A stretch of 64,000 nt of DNA, taken from Bacteroides intestinalis (GTDB lineage: Bacteria; Bacteroidota; Bacteroidia; Bacteroidales; Bacteroidaceae). Position 1 is the first letter of the stretch. Each line of letters opens with the position of its first letter. This document shows, piece after piece, positions 8,432-19,300 of this stretch. The notes beneath the pieces are model-generated. The model did not search any database, was not told the origin of the DNA, and saw only the letters and a list, made by a program, of their open reading frames with translations. The stretch lies in NCBI RefSeq assembly GCF_003464595.1, contig NZ_QRZF01000022.1, positions 34,396 to 98,395 of the forward strand, given 5' to 3'. Position numbers and translations under genes: made by a program.

Positions 8432-10438
8432 TCAAAGTGGCATAAAAGTAATGGCTTGTCCTCCACCTCTTGCCATGTCCACAGACAGAGTGTCTTCAGC
8501 AGTCACCTGCTTCTCTATAATCTCATAAGCCGTAGGATTCGTTATCCAGTCAGCCTCTTTACCATCAGCATAAATGACAGCCCTGTAAGTCTTGTCTTTT
8601 TCCAGAAAATCCAATTTGACTGTAACCTCACGTGCGTCTTCATTAGTAGCTGCACCCAGGAAATATTTTTCTCCTGCACGGCGCACTATGACTACATATT
8701 CTCCCGGCTCACCTGCCAGCGCTTCCGACCAGTCACAATCAGCATCAAAATCGCGGAAGAATTGAAAAGCAGGATGTCCTTCGTAATTCTCAATCATGTC
8801 GGCAGCCATTTGTAAAGGAGAATAAAGTATCACCCAGTTAGCGATCTGTTTCGCCAGCGTAGAATTGATCCGGCAATCCTTACTATCCTTCATATTCCAC
8901 TTCTTGCGATAAGGAGACTTTTTAGCACGCTCATACAGTATGTCGAAGATTCCCGGAGTATAGTCCATTGGTCCTGACAACAGGCGGGTAAATGGCAAAA
9001 GCACGTGATGTTCGGGTGGATTGCCTTCGCTCCAGGCATTCCATTCCATGCCACGGGCCCCCTCACGAGTCATCATATTGGGGTATGTACGACGGATACC
9101 AGTGTCTTTGATTGGTTCGTGTACATCAAGAGTGGTATGATATTTTGCAGCAGTCTCTACCACTTTACGATAATGACGTACATTGTATTGCCCATGATGA
9201 TTGTGCCCATTGGGAAGTCCGCCGGCATAACCGGTCTTCACACTATGAATACCCAGGTCAGCATACCATTTATAAGACTTATCCAGTTGTCTCTCATAAT
9301 TGATTATGTTGCCACCCGTTTCATGGTGTCCAATAATCTCAATTCCTTTTTCCTTAGCATAACGGGCTATTTCCTTTATATCAAAGTCAGCATACGGACG
9401 CGTATAATCAAAGTCCTGAGAGCCTCCCCAATTTTCCCAACCGGCGTTCCAGCCTTCAAACATCACTCCTTCAATGTTGTTGGCTGCTGCAAAGTCAATA
9501 TACCGTTTAGCATTCTCCGTTGTGGCACCGTGGCGGTCATTTATCACCCAGCTTTCTACACCCAGATGCATTCCCCACCAGATACCTACATATTTCATTG
9601 GACGTATCCAATCCGTAGTTTCCAGTACACAAGGCTCATTCAGATTCAGTATAAGCCCGGAGTTAATTAAACCGACAGCTTTCGGAGCAATCTGTATGGT
9701 ACGCCAAGGCGACTTGAAAACACCACCGTTTACCCGCACTTTAATGCCATCAGGCCAAGGAGCCAGTTCCGACTTGAATTTGCAACCACCTGTATTTTTC
9801 AATGTCATCTCGGGGAAGTCCGTCAATGCTGCTTCGTGAATGCTGGCATATACATTGCCTGCCTTAAATGTCATGGGAGTATTGGCATTGTCTATCCGGC
9901 TGACAGGCTGCGTACGATATAGCAATTCATAAGTATCATAATTGGCAGGTATGGACCATGAAGTACCATCCTGTGCTATATTGAACGCAGTCAGCTCATC
10001 CGTGATAAGAAGACTGTCTGCTCCGGACACTTCATACTCGTAGCGGAATCCTACCCCATCATCGAATACACGAAACCGTAAAATCAGTTTGGTAGCAGCT
10101 GCATCAGACAAGTGAACAGTCATTTCATTGTAGTGGTTGCGAACGGTTTTATTTTCTCCCCAAGGTTGCGCCCAGGTTTCATCCTGGGTAGTGAAATCAA
10201 TATCTACAATGCGGAATTCTTTATGAAGATTAATCCCATTCTCTGCTTCGAATCCCAAACAGGAAGAAGCTACAAAAGGAATACTGTCAACTTCAATTTG
10301 GTAGGTCATACGGTTACTGTCATTCAGAACAAACTGTAACCTGATACGACCATCAGGTGAAAAGACCTCTTTTTGCTTAGAAGAGCAACTACTTGCCAGA
10401 CAAATAATTACAATAAAATAAATAAAATGTATTCTCAT
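8432..10438 (-). CDS. GH97 inverting alpha-glucosidase type, lipoprotein
   Basis: 668 residues with a lipobox (IICLASSC). GH97 landmarks: TWAQPWGENKTVRNHYNEM in the N-terminal beta domain, the barrel motifs IIGHHETGGN (Glu373), LDVHEPIKDTG (Glu441) and GARGMEWNAW (Glu465). SusB, the inverting alpha-glucosidase, uses Glu439, Glu508 and Glu532; the 24-residue spacing of the last pair is the same here, and there is no Asp nucleophile motif of the retaining alpha-galactosidase branch. An alpha-glucosidase fits the locus because young high-mannose glycans carry alpha-glucose caps. It begins 149 bases after the GH18 stop, behind a 16-bp inverted repeat, and heads the set GH97, GH92, MFS, GH130, GH92. 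Confidence 0.88.
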   Translation of the reverse strand: MRIHFIYFIVIICLASSCSSKQKEVFSPDGRIRLQFVLNDSNRMTYQIEVDSIPFVASSCLGFEAENGINLHKEFRIVDIDFTTQDETWAQPWGENKTVRNHYNEMTVHLSDAAATKLILRFRVFDDGVGFRYEYEVSGADSLLITDELTAFNIAQDGTSWSIPANYDTYELLYRTQPVSRIDNANTPMTFKAGNVYASIHEAALTDFPEMTLKNTGGCKFKSELAPWPDGIKVRVNGGVFKSPWRTIQIAPKAVGLINSGLILNLNEPCVLETTDWIRPMKYVGIWWGMHLGVESWVINDRHGATTENAKRYIDFAAANNIEGVMFEGWNAGWENWGGSQDFDYTRPYADFDIKEIARYAKEKGIEIIGHHETGGNIINYERQLDKSYKWYADLGIHSVKTGYAGGLPNGHNHHGQYNVRHYRKVVETAAKYHTTLDVHEPIKDTGIRRTYPNMMTREGARGMEWNAWSEGNPPEHHVLLPFTRLLSGPMDYTPGIFDILYERAKKSPYRKKWNMKDSKDCRINSTLAKQIANWVILYSPLQMAADMIENYEGHPAFQFFRDFDADCDWSEALAGEPGEYVVIVRRAGEKYFLGAATNEDAREVTVKLDFLEKDKTYRAVIYADGKEADWITNPTAYEIIEKQVTAEDTLSVDMARGGGQAITFMPL

Positions 10439-10517
10439 ATTCGATTCATTATTTTGTTATCGGAAATATGTTTCACCAGAATTCATGTGTCCGAAGTTAT
10501 CGGTCAGCAAGATAGTT

Positions 10518-10571
10518 AAGAGAATGTCTCAAAGATACATAAAATAGCATGATTATTTGAGACATTCTCTT
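10518..10571 (-). terminator. 16-bp perfect inverted repeat between GH18 and GH97
   Basis: The arms 10518-10533 (AAGAGAATGTCTCAAA) and 10556-10571 are exact reverse complements around a 22-base loop. It lies 17 bases after the GH18 stop. On the minus strand the bases after the hairpin are only weakly T-rich (CTTAACTATC), so it may be a leaky terminator or an mRNA-stabilising hairpin that lowers or separates expression of the five downstream genes. The rest of the gap 10439-10587 shows no clear promoter. Confidence 0.6.
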
Positions 10572-10587
10572 TTAAAAAGCCAAAAGC

Positions 10588-12570
10588 TTACTTTTTAGTC
10601 AGGTTATAATTAGCACCAGGATGATAATAAGCATCATAATATGCTTCCGGCAATTCTGCCGTACCATCTACTATACGGCACAGAGATATGCCATAACGTT
10701 GGCCTCTACCCGTTAGAGTCAGATTTCCAAGTGGATCAAATGCTCCCTTCGTAGCAGTTGTATTTGTATCGTATTTCCAAGTATTCTGGTTACCATTCTT
10801 ATAAGTTCCCCATCTCATTTCCCATGTTTCAGGATCCTCTGTATCACCTTCATGAATAACCTGAGGCATGGAAATAGTAAAGTTACCATTATTGGAATCA
10901 AATTCAGCTACCAAAGGATATTTATTGGTTACTTCAGGATATTCTCCCCAACCATAGATATAGTAAGTCTTACCATCCTCTTTAGCCTCAATACGAATAT
11001 CAAATGTCTGATCTCCATTATAATCCCACCAGCCATTACCACCTTCGGGAGGCGTAAAGAAGAATAAAGAACTGGTAGAAGCTACTTGCCATTCACCCAG
11101 ATAAGCTTCATAGTTAGACTTAACCCCTGTTGAAGCCGTAAAGTCCGTCCTTCCATAATACTTGCCACTCCATTCTACCTCATCATTGAACAGAATCTTA
11201 CTTACAGCTGTGAAATAATAATCATAAGAATACAATTGTGGTTTCGGGTTATAGAATACCTGCAAACCATATCCGGCATCTTTCAGGTCCTGAATCGTTT
11301 CTTCTTTAAAACTTGTCCAGCCACCTTTATATTCTTCATTAATCTTCAATGAATAAGGGCCATACTTTGATTTGGGAAGTCCGGTGAAATTAGATTCGCG
11401 TCCTTTGACGTATCTCTGATAAGTTCCATAACACATATAATCTACCAACTCGCCAATAGACTTACCGTCGACAGTTCCGCTTGGAGAATCCTCAAAATTA
11501 CTTTTATATTCATAAATACCCAGCAATTTATCAGGCATCACCTTACGACATTCGCTGATTAAGCGGCAGTAATTCTCACGGGAACGTTGCTCGAAGCCCG
11601 GACTCGGATTCTCTTTGTAGTCTGTATACTCGTCATCAAAATCAATACCGTCCAAACCATAAATATCGACAAATGCTTTCAATTCTTTGGCAAAATCAGC
11701 CGCAGCAGCCTGCGATAAGTTACCCATACCGGCTTCATCATGATTACCCAAGATACTCATATTGACTTTGATACCTTTAGCCTGCAAAGGACGGATGAAT
11801 TTATCTGCATTTTTCAACAGGAAAGATACCTGATCGTTACAATGAATATGCACACGGCCGCTTTCACTATCCACATTGATGTTGGCAGCAAAGATACTAA
11901 CTACATCAAAGAACGGTTTTCCACTTTCCTTCATTACGTATTCACCACAATTCAGGATATTTTCATCATTCACTTCCACAAAACAGAGAGTACGTACATC
12001 TCCCTTTTTAGAATCAGGCACAGCCGCCAATGGCTTCACCAGATAAATATAAGTCTGATTATTAGCAGAAACAGCCACTCCATCATTTGCAGTAGCTGAA
12101 ACAGCTACTGCATAGGTTGAACCGATTGAACCTCCGGCATTAATAGTTAACTCTACTGCACCGGACTTTTTCTCTCCGGTTTTAACAGTTGCCGTACCAC
12201 CATTTGCCAAGCTCAATTTATCAGCAGGATACATAGCATAAGATGTACCATGAGCAGCATTATAAGCCTCAAGCGCTGTTGCATCTACTTTGAAAGTAAC
12301 CGTTATGTCTTTTTCAGCAGCTTTACTCAATTCAAAATAAAGATGTCCCGCACCGGATTTATCCCCGAAGAGAGAAATCGAAGTAAGTTCGCGTGCTCCG
12401 GCAGCTGATCTGACATAACCGTATACGCCGTCCACTGTATCCAGCTTTTCTGTATTAACGGCATTGATCGTAATGTCATCTTCACAACTTGTGAAAACAG
12501 TTCCTGCACAGGCAAAGGTAACTGCCAACAAGCCTAATTTTATGTGATTCATATATTTCATAATATACAT
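10588..12570 (-). CDS. GH18 endo-beta-N-acetylglucosaminidase (EndoBT-3987 type), surface lipoprotein
   Basis: 660 residues: lipobox signal (TVFTSC), an N-terminal DUF1735-like beta domain (about 40-170), a GH18 barrel (about 180-470) and a C-terminal beta domain of about 180 residues. The GH18 motif DxxDxDxE is intact as DGIDFDDE. With the ATG at 12570 as start, its Asp and Glu fall at residues 312 and 314, the numbers I remember for the catalytic pair of EndoBT-3987, which supports both the orthology and the start. Such enzymes cut between the two core GlcNAc residues of high-mannose N-glycans at the cell surface, releasing the glycan for SusCD. It lies 21 bases after the LamG-type lipoprotein in the SusC operon. 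Confidence 0.95.
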   Translation of the reverse strand: MYIMKYMNHIKLGLLAVTFACAGTVFTSCEDDITINAVNTEKLDTVDGVYGYVRSAAGARELTSISLFGDKSGAGHLYFELSKAAEKDITVTFKVDATALEAYNAAHGTSYAMYPADKLSLANGGTATVKTGEKKSGAVELTINAGGSIGSTYAVAVSATANDGVAVSANNQTYIYLVKPLAAVPDSKKGDVRTLCFVEVNDENILNCGEYVMKESGKPFFDVVSIFAANINVDSESGRVHIHCNDQVSFLLKNADKFIRPLQAKGIKVNMSILGNHDEAGMGNLSQAAAADFAKELKAFVDIYGLDGIDFDDEYTDYKENPSPGFEQRSRENYCRLISECRKVMPDKLLGIYEYKSNFEDSPSGTVDGKSIGELVDYMCYGTYQRYVKGRESNFTGLPKSKYGPYSLKINEEYKGGWTSFKEETIQDLKDAGYGLQVFYNPKPQLYSYDYYFTAVSKILFNDEVEWSGKYYGRTDFTASTGVKSNYEAYLGEWQVASTSSLFFFTPPEGGNGWWDYNGDQTFDIRIEAKEDGKTYYIYGWGEYPEVTNKYPLVAEFDSNNGNFTISMPQVIHEGDTEDPETWEMRWGTYKNGNQNTWKYDTNTTATKGAFDPLGNLTLTGRGQRYGISLCRIVDGTAELPEAYYDAYYHPGANYNLTKK

Positions 12571-12591
12571 CTATTTAAAATATAACTTAAT

Positions 12592-13746
12592 TTATTTCGC
12601 AGGCAATTCTACTGCAGTCCAAGTAAGCGATTCTACCGCTGTAGCGTGATTCTCATTCCCGCTATAATCGGCTATTGAAGTACCTACACCTTCATCAAAT
12701 TTCCAATAGGCAACCAGTCCTTCCGCACCCGGTTCTACCTGGTAGAAATGATTCTTTGCATTAATCTCCTCCTGAGTTAAAACTTTATTCCAAATACGGC
12801 ATTCGGACATTTCACCATCAAACCAACGATCACGGTTATAAGAGTGACCAATCCAGAAACCATCACCCTCATCAGTTTTGGTCTTTCCCAAATCCAATGC
12901 TCCCCAATTCGCTGTCGCTTCCAATTTATTCACGCCATTGAAATAGGCTATCACTTTTTGAGCATCAGCATCATAAGTCACAGCAATATGTGTCCATTCA
13001 CCGGTAGCCACAGTCAGATCTTCTGAATTTATCTTCTTATCTCCAGGACCTACAATCTGCAAACAATTCTTTGCCGGCGCAGTATCTCCGAAACGGAGCA
13101 GGAAATATCCTTCAATACCCAGAACTGTACTGATAGCTTTATCGAGCTTGCTGGGATTCACTAATACTTCCACAGTCATCTTCCGTAAACCATTTGCCTT
13201 TTCAGGTGTACCCCAATTTACGTATACAAGATTCTTAGTAAGATCAGCTACTACATTGATAAGTGCAGCACCTTTAAATACGTAATACATGGTACGGGCA
13301 CTTTGCAGAATACCTACGTTAGCCTGATCAATGGTTACAGGTAACACATATACTTTTTCAGCATCCAGCTCTGTCAGATTACCAAATTTCAATGTGACTT
13401 TTTCTGAAAGAACGGATCCGGCAGGAATCACGGTCTGTGGAGTTTCCAATGTATAGTGCTTACTCGGCAAAGCCTCAGCATTATCATAAAATGCAGCATT
13501 ATAAGTATCAACCAACGCAGGTTCAGCTTTCAAGGAAATAGTTACATCTGCATTTTCCGGCTTAGCCATAGCAACCCTGAATTCACCTTCCGCAGAAGGA
13601 ATCGTATTCTTCAGTAAAACATTACTAGTCTTCACCGAAGCATCTACATACACTTGGTTATCAAACGTTTCAGTATCATCACTACAAGCCGCCAAAGCTA
13701 CAGACAGCAATGTGATCGATAGTAAGTATAAGTTTTTTAATTTCAT
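12592..13746 (-). CDS. DUF1735 plus LamG-like surface glycan-binding lipoprotein
   Basis: 384 residues with lipobox VALAAC. The N-terminal part (about 30-160) looks like the DUF1735 beta domain common in Bacteroides endo-glycosidase loci. The rest (about 170-375) reads as a concanavalin-A/laminin-G fold: FDGEMSECRIWNKVLTQEEI and LVAYWKFDEGVGTSIADYSGN are typical of the Laminin_G_3 group. It has no enzyme motif. By position it matches BT3986 and probably binds the glycan or glycoprotein at the surface. It starts 8 bases after the stop of the preceding gene. Confidence 0.85.
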   Translation of the reverse strand: MKLKNLYLLSITLLSVALAACSDDTETFDNQVYVDASVKTSNVLLKNTIPSAEGEFRVAMAKPENADVTISLKAEPALVDTYNAAFYDNAEALPSKHYTLETPQTVIPAGSVLSEKVTLKFGNLTELDAEKVYVLPVTIDQANVGILQSARTMYYVFKGAALINVVADLTKNLVYVNWGTPEKANGLRKMTVEVLVNPSKLDKAISTVLGIEGYFLLRFGDTAPAKNCLQIVGPGDKKINSEDLTVATGEWTHIAVTYDADAQKVIAYFNGVNKLEATANWGALDLGKTKTDEGDGFWIGHSYNRDRWFDGEMSECRIWNKVLTQEEINAKNHFYQVEPGAEGLVAYWKFDEGVGTSIADYSGNENHATAVESLTWTAVELPAK

Positions 13747-13754
13747 AGCTTGAT

Positions 13755-14771
13755 TTATTTTTTAGGAGCAGGGTTCATAATATTAATAGCCTCTTTCACA
13801 TACTGGTATGTGTTAGTAGCATTGTAATAGTCATTCTGAACATTATAGATAGCCAATCCGGCACGGGTATAGCCATCTGATGGTTCCGTAGTCCAATAAG
13901 CTGCTTCTGTAAGCGCCCGGTCGGTACCGTAGAACCCGGTTTGCTTATCAGATGCATCCAGTGAAGCTGTGGAAACTGCAACTACGAAACGATCAGTCGG
14001 AACACCTGCAGCAGCCATGGCCAAACGGGCAAATACCGATAACTGTGCATCATCCGTTACATTATCCGTAGCCAGGATGATGTGCTTACAATCAGTCAAA
14101 ACGGTCTGCTCAATCAGATTTTCCGGATATCCCTGAAATGTCAGCAACTTATCTGCATTAGCAGTTTTCCAGGTTGAAACAGCGCTGAAAAAAATATCCT
14201 GATATTTCTTTGCCTCCGCTTTTTGTTCGGCAGACATATAAATAGGATTATTTCCCTTATATTCAGTAATCATACCATCGAAGCTCCCTGCATAACCAAT
14301 CTGTTTGTCCATTTCTGACTTCAGATAAGTATCGAAAGATCCGGTTTCCGTACCTTCCTTTACTTTTTCAGTATATTCTTTTTGAATCTTATCAAAACTG
14401 ATAGTATATACCACCTTGGTACCCTTAGCATGTACAGTTTGCATATCAGCTAATTCAAAATCAGCCAGTTCTGCCGGATACATCATGGAAATTACGTCTA
14501 AACTGTCAGGAGCATCAGCGATATGCTGTCCACGACTGAACGGCGTTTTCTCGCTATTGTCGAACCAGGCATATACAACCTTATGGTCCGAATTTTTATA
14601 GGCTACCAGATTTTGCAGATATTTGGCATACGCAGCCGGATCTTGTTCCTCTATTCCGGGAGTATTGATATTCACATTCTCTACTTCCGTCCAGTCGTCG
14701 CATGCGCTGAAACAGGTTATGGCAGCGAAGCAGGAAGCTACGATGAATATATTTTTCATTTTATTTTTCAT
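13755..14771 (-). CDS. GH18-like surface lipoprotein, catalytically dead (BT3985 position)
   Basis: 338 residues with lipobox CFSAC. The body resembles a GH18 barrel: VVYAWFDN at the first strand, a fourth-strand stretch GYAGSFDGMITEYKGNN, and later strands such as KHIILATDNVTDDAQLS. Where an active GH18 has DxxDxDxE this protein reads DGMITEYK: the first Asp remains, but the second Asp is Ile, the third is Glu and the catalytic Glu is Lys. It therefore should bind rather than cut, acting as a glycan-binding partner of the active GH18 two genes downstream. The GH18 assignment rests on this motif and my memory of the family; a structure prediction would settle it. It lies 14 bases after SusD. 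Confidence 0.8.
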   Translation of the reverse strand: MKNKMKNIFIVASCFAAITCFSACDDWTEVENVNINTPGIEEQDPAAYAKYLQNLVAYKNSDHKVVYAWFDNSEKTPFSRGQHIADAPDSLDVISMMYPAELADFELADMQTVHAKGTKVVYTISFDKIQKEYTEKVKEGTETGSFDTYLKSEMDKQIGYAGSFDGMITEYKGNNPIYMSAEQKAEAKKYQDIFFSAVSTWKTANADKLLTFQGYPENLIEQTVLTDCKHIILATDNVTDDAQLSVFARLAMAAAGVPTDRFVVAVSTASLDASDKQTGFYGTDRALTEAAYWTTEPSDGYTRAGLAIYNVQNDYYNATNTYQYVKEAINIMNPAPKK

Positions 14772-14785
14772 AATTCTTTTCTTTA

Positions 14786-16363
14786 TTAGATGTTAGGGTT
14801 GCAGTCCCACCATACTTTGGAAGACATTCTATCGTTCGCAGGTTTCAAATCTTGCAGAGCATTCTGCACATTCGTACCATTGTCCTTGTACTCATCCTGC
14901 GGATAAGGCAAGCGGCGTGGGAAAGTACCTTCGGGAACTTCCGCCTTGTTTTTATTAACGGCAGCAGTCATCAAGCGCGGGTAACCCGTACGACGGAATT
15001 CAGCCCATGCTTCGTTACCCAACGGGAATATGGCGATCCATTTCTGGGTAATTATACGTTCCAGATTTGTTTCAAAGACGGCGCTATTATCATACTTAAT
15101 CGTAATAGTCGGCTGAGAACCGTTATAACTATAAGTTCCCAGAGGATCTTTATACAGATCGGGTAAACTACTACCATCTTCCAGATAAGCATCCGCACCG
15201 GAAGCCCCCCATTGACTGAATGATAACTCTACGCCTTTCTTATAAAAACTTTCTGCAGTTCCACCCATGTTCCAACCACGCAATGCACCTTCGGCACGCA
15301 GGAAGGCAACTTCAGCAGCAGTCATCCAAACAAGTTTCGTATTGGCTTCAACATTCATGTTAGAATACTTATGAGCTGTTTCACTCGGAAGCGGTTCAGT
15401 TCCCAAACGAATACCATGATAACCGTTCTTCACTCCATCGGCTGTTGTAAAGGTAGATTCTACAAAATATTTTTCACGACGAGGATCTTTGTAGCCATTC
15501 ATATAGGCAGTAATATCTGCCGCAATACGAGAGTCACCACCATTATATTCGTACATAATAACTCTGAATGGATTAGTAGTAGCCTGAATGGTTGCATTAT
15601 CATCATTCGATGTAAACACACCTCCTCTTTCTGAGTCAACAGCTTCCACCGCTTTAGCTTGCGCCGTAGTAGAATCTACATATACCATACGCATAGCCAT
15701 ACGCAATTTCAAAGAATTCGCCAATTTTATCCAGTTTTCCACTTTACCACTATAAACCTTATCAGCTTTGGATGAAAAAGTTTCCGTACGATGTGGTAAT
15801 AATGCAGTCACTGCCTCATCCAGTTCATTCAACATAGTCTCATAAACTTTCTTCTGAGTATCCAGCGGAGCAGTCAGGTCACCATTGGCTCCCAACTGGG
15901 AATAAGGAATAGGACCGTATCCATCTGTAACACGCAAGATAGCTGCTACCTTTACAACTTTTCCTACTGACAAATAAACGGGGTCTTCTGTTGCAGCTTC
16001 CAACTGTGCATAGTTAGCATACACATTAGGAATAACATCTTTATATAATTTACCTACCCAGTCCTGAGATTGGTTGTAGTTGGAGAAACGGTTCGTGAAA
16101 CCGGAATTGGATTCCGCCAGATAGCCACCATAAGGTCCACCCAAAAGGGCCTCCAGAAACTGATTAAGAAGTACATCCGTAGGGATGACATATCCCTGCA
16201 TACCTGTCAATGCCGAACGGGTCAAGTAGGCATCACGGTCCATCTGGTCTTTGGTTGCTTCATACGGATTGGTATTATAATCCATATAATCACCTGTGCA
16301 AGATGCCAACATGCCAGCTAACATTCCACCGCATAAAGCGAATTTTATAATTGATTTTCTCAT
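14786..16363 (-). CDS. SusD/RagB family outer-membrane lipoprotein
   Basis: 525 residues with lipobox GMLASC followed by DYMDYNTNPYEAT, the opening usual for the SusD-like_2 group. Helical TPR-like stretches follow, with NWIKLANSLKLRMAMRM and WAEFRRTGYPRL near the places seen in most SusD proteins. It forms the lid of the SusC transporter and holds the oligosaccharide at the surface. It starts 21 bases after the SusC stop, so the two are cotranscribed. The ligand, a high-mannose N-glycan, is inferred from the neighbouring GH18 and GH92 genes. Confidence 0.95.
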   Translation of the reverse strand: MRKSIIKFALCGGMLAGMLASCTGDYMDYNTNPYEATKDQMDRDAYLTRSALTGMQGYVIPTDVLLNQFLEALLGGPYGGYLAESNSGFTNRFSNYNQSQDWVGKLYKDVIPNVYANYAQLEAATEDPVYLSVGKVVKVAAILRVTDGYGPIPYSQLGANGDLTAPLDTQKKVYETMLNELDEAVTALLPHRTETFSSKADKVYSGKVENWIKLANSLKLRMAMRMVYVDSTTAQAKAVEAVDSERGGVFTSNDDNATIQATTNPFRVIMYEYNGGDSRIAADITAYMNGYKDPRREKYFVESTFTTADGVKNGYHGIRLGTEPLPSETAHKYSNMNVEANTKLVWMTAAEVAFLRAEGALRGWNMGGTAESFYKKGVELSFSQWGASGADAYLEDGSSLPDLYKDPLGTYSYNGSQPTITIKYDNSAVFETNLERIITQKWIAIFPLGNEAWAEFRRTGYPRLMTAAVNKNKAEVPEGTFPRRLPYPQDEYKDNGTNVQNALQDLKPANDRMSSKVWWDCNPNI

Positions 16364-16384
16364 TGTTTTTCTTTCTTTAATCTG

Positions 16385-19300
16385 TTAGAACTTAAATCTT
16401 ACATTGAATCCTAAGCTACGTGCACTCGGCGTCATAAAGTTGTCAATACCCTGATAATAGTTACCGGTAGAAGCTACTGCTTCCGGATCGAACGGAGCTT
16501 TACAATAAAGCATCAGTAAGTTACGGCCTACCAGAGATACGGTCACGTCAGCCACATTCCAAAGCTTATCTCTTGGAATAGTATAACCGACACTAGCCTC
16601 CTGGAGACGCAGGTTAGTAGCACTGTAAGTATAATATTGTGGAATACCGGACTGAGAACCGATAGTAGTATACCATTTCTGTGCATTTACCAAGTCCGTT
16701 CCATTCACATAAACACCACCTTGATTACGCGCAATTTCTGTTGACTCAGAAACACCATACATATCCATAGCAGCCTGTGTAGCAGAGTAAACAATACCAC
16801 CAATACGTGCAGAGAGCATGAAACCAAAATTCAGGTTCTTCCAGCTGAAATCATTTCTCCACGACATATTGCATTTTGCAAATACACTACCCAATTTAAT
16901 ATCTTCTGCATTATAGTTAGCAGTCACACTACCATTCTGATCTACCAGAATATTGCCGTTACTATCACGTTGCAGGTCGGCAGTAGAATAGAGATCACCC
17001 AGAGAGCCACCTTTCTTCAAAATGAAACGAGCCTGTCCCATACCACCTACATCCAAGCGTTCTTTGGTGATGACAGTGCCGGTTTCAGGATGCACATAGT
17101 TTTCCAGCAGTTCAAGAATTTCATTCTTATTGGTACTGAATACGTAATTGCTGGACCATTTAAATTTACCCCATTCATTAGAGTAACCTAATCCTAATTC
17201 AACACCCTTATTTCGTACGCTACCCGTCTGCACATACAATGTTGAGTAACCGGAAGATACGGAAATCTTAGGGTCAAACGTCTGATTATAAGTTTTAGTA
17301 GTATACAAAGCCAAATCCAGATTAAAATGATTCAGGAAACGGGCAGTAAGACCTACTTCCCATGAATCTGTTCTTTCCGGTTTCAGATTATACATCGGAT
17401 AGTTACGTTTGGATTGCCAAACCTTATTGGAGTTATCCCATGAATAAGTAGGGTTGGCCAGGAAACGCGGGAAAGGAAGACCCACAGATGCAAATGAGCC
17501 GCGTACCTTCAGGAAAGAAATCTGTTGTGGCAATTTCAGTAACTCGGACAAAATAACAGAACCACCGACTGAAGGATAAAGGAATGCACTCTGAGTAGAG
17601 TTAGGACCAGCCAATTGTGAAGGCCAGTCAGAACGTCCGGTCAAAGTCAGGTAATAAGTACTCTTATATCCTAATTCAAGACTGGCAAAAACAGACTGAG
17701 TCTGATCATGAAAACCTGACTGCGTACGTTTTGTCTTACTGTCATCCAACTGGAATACATTGAAAACGTTAGGAATACCGTCTTCACTGATAGGACCACG
17801 ATTTTGCAGTACATCTTGTTGCATATCCGATAAAGAAGCACCAATATTAGCTTGGAAAGTAAGATTTTCACCAAAGTTTTTATTGATGTTCAACATGATA
17901 TCAGCATAAGTTTGCTTGTCATTCGTATTAGAAATACCATACAAACCGTTGTTAGAGCCTTCGGCCAATGTAGTATTACTTGTAGCATAAAGCTTTTCCG
18001 TATAAGTACTTGCAGAGTTATCCACACGCACACGACCCGATACACTCAACCAATCTAAAATCTTATAGCTCAAGCTACCGCTCAGCATATAACGGTCCTT
18101 ATTATTCTCACGCAGGTTACGATAAGCAATCCAGTACGGATTTTGTCCTGTAAAAGTATCGATACCCTGTGGCCAATATTGTGTATAGATGTTGCGGGAA
18201 GTATCCCAGCGTTCGTACATCTTAATCTCATTCCAGTCGTCACCACGAGGGAACAAATAAGCTGTAACCAACGGATTGGAGTAAGTACCCTGATTCACCA
18301 TGTTCTGGTCTTTCTGCTTGATATAAGAAGCACTTACATCCAGTGTCATCTTATCATTCAGGAAAGAAGTAGTGTTGCGGAAAGTAAAATTATAACGGTC
18401 ATAATCGTTATTCGGAACCATACCGACAGAATTCACAGCACTCGCAGAGAAGTAGGTCTGATTCTTTTCCGTACCTGTAGATAAAGAAACGGTTTCGGTA
18501 GCTACCACACCTGTTCTCAGGAAGTCATTGATCGGATCATATCCCATGTAATTGGAAGGGTTCAATTTATTACCCCAGCTTTTTTCTACAGAGCCTGCAC
18601 TGGACAGCAGATCGCCTGTACCATAGGAATTCTGAAAATTAGGAGTAACAAACGGGCGGAGAAATTCAGTATTCTGTGATACAGTCAAACTCAGACGCCC
18701 TTCCTTACCTTTCTTAGTTGTAATAACAATAGCACCATTGGCAGCGTGACTACCATACAAAGCGGCAGCGGCAGCACCCGTCAGTACAGACATAGATTCG
18801 ATGTCTTCCGGATTTATATCTGCAATCGCTTCCGAAGAACCTTTAGAATCAAATTCCTGACCACCTTCACCTGAAAGATTGAACATAGGTACACCATCGA
18901 TCACATAAAGAGCGTTACTGGACTGGTCAATACCTTTCGTACCACGCATCACTACTTTACTGGCGCCACCTACACCGGAGGAACTGGCATTAATGGTAAC
19001 ACCCGCCACTTTACCTGACAAAGAGTTTACAAGGTTAGCATCTTTCACTCTGGTCAGTTCATCACTCTTGATTTCCTGAACATTGTAACTCAATGCTTTA
19101 GTGGCACGTTTAATACCCAAGGCCGTTACAACCACCTCTTCTACCAGTTGAGAATCGCTCTCCATCATCAGGTTGATAACACTCTGTTCCTTTGCTGCAA
19201 TCTCCTGTGTTTTATAACCGACATAAGAGAATTGAATTACAGGATTTGCTTCTGTTGTGGTCAGCGTAAAATTACCGTCAAAATCGGTGATACAGCCAAC

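Noticed and set aside
10518..10571. Insertion-sequence terminal repeats
   Set aside because: No transposase or target duplication is present, and only 22 bases separate the arms.
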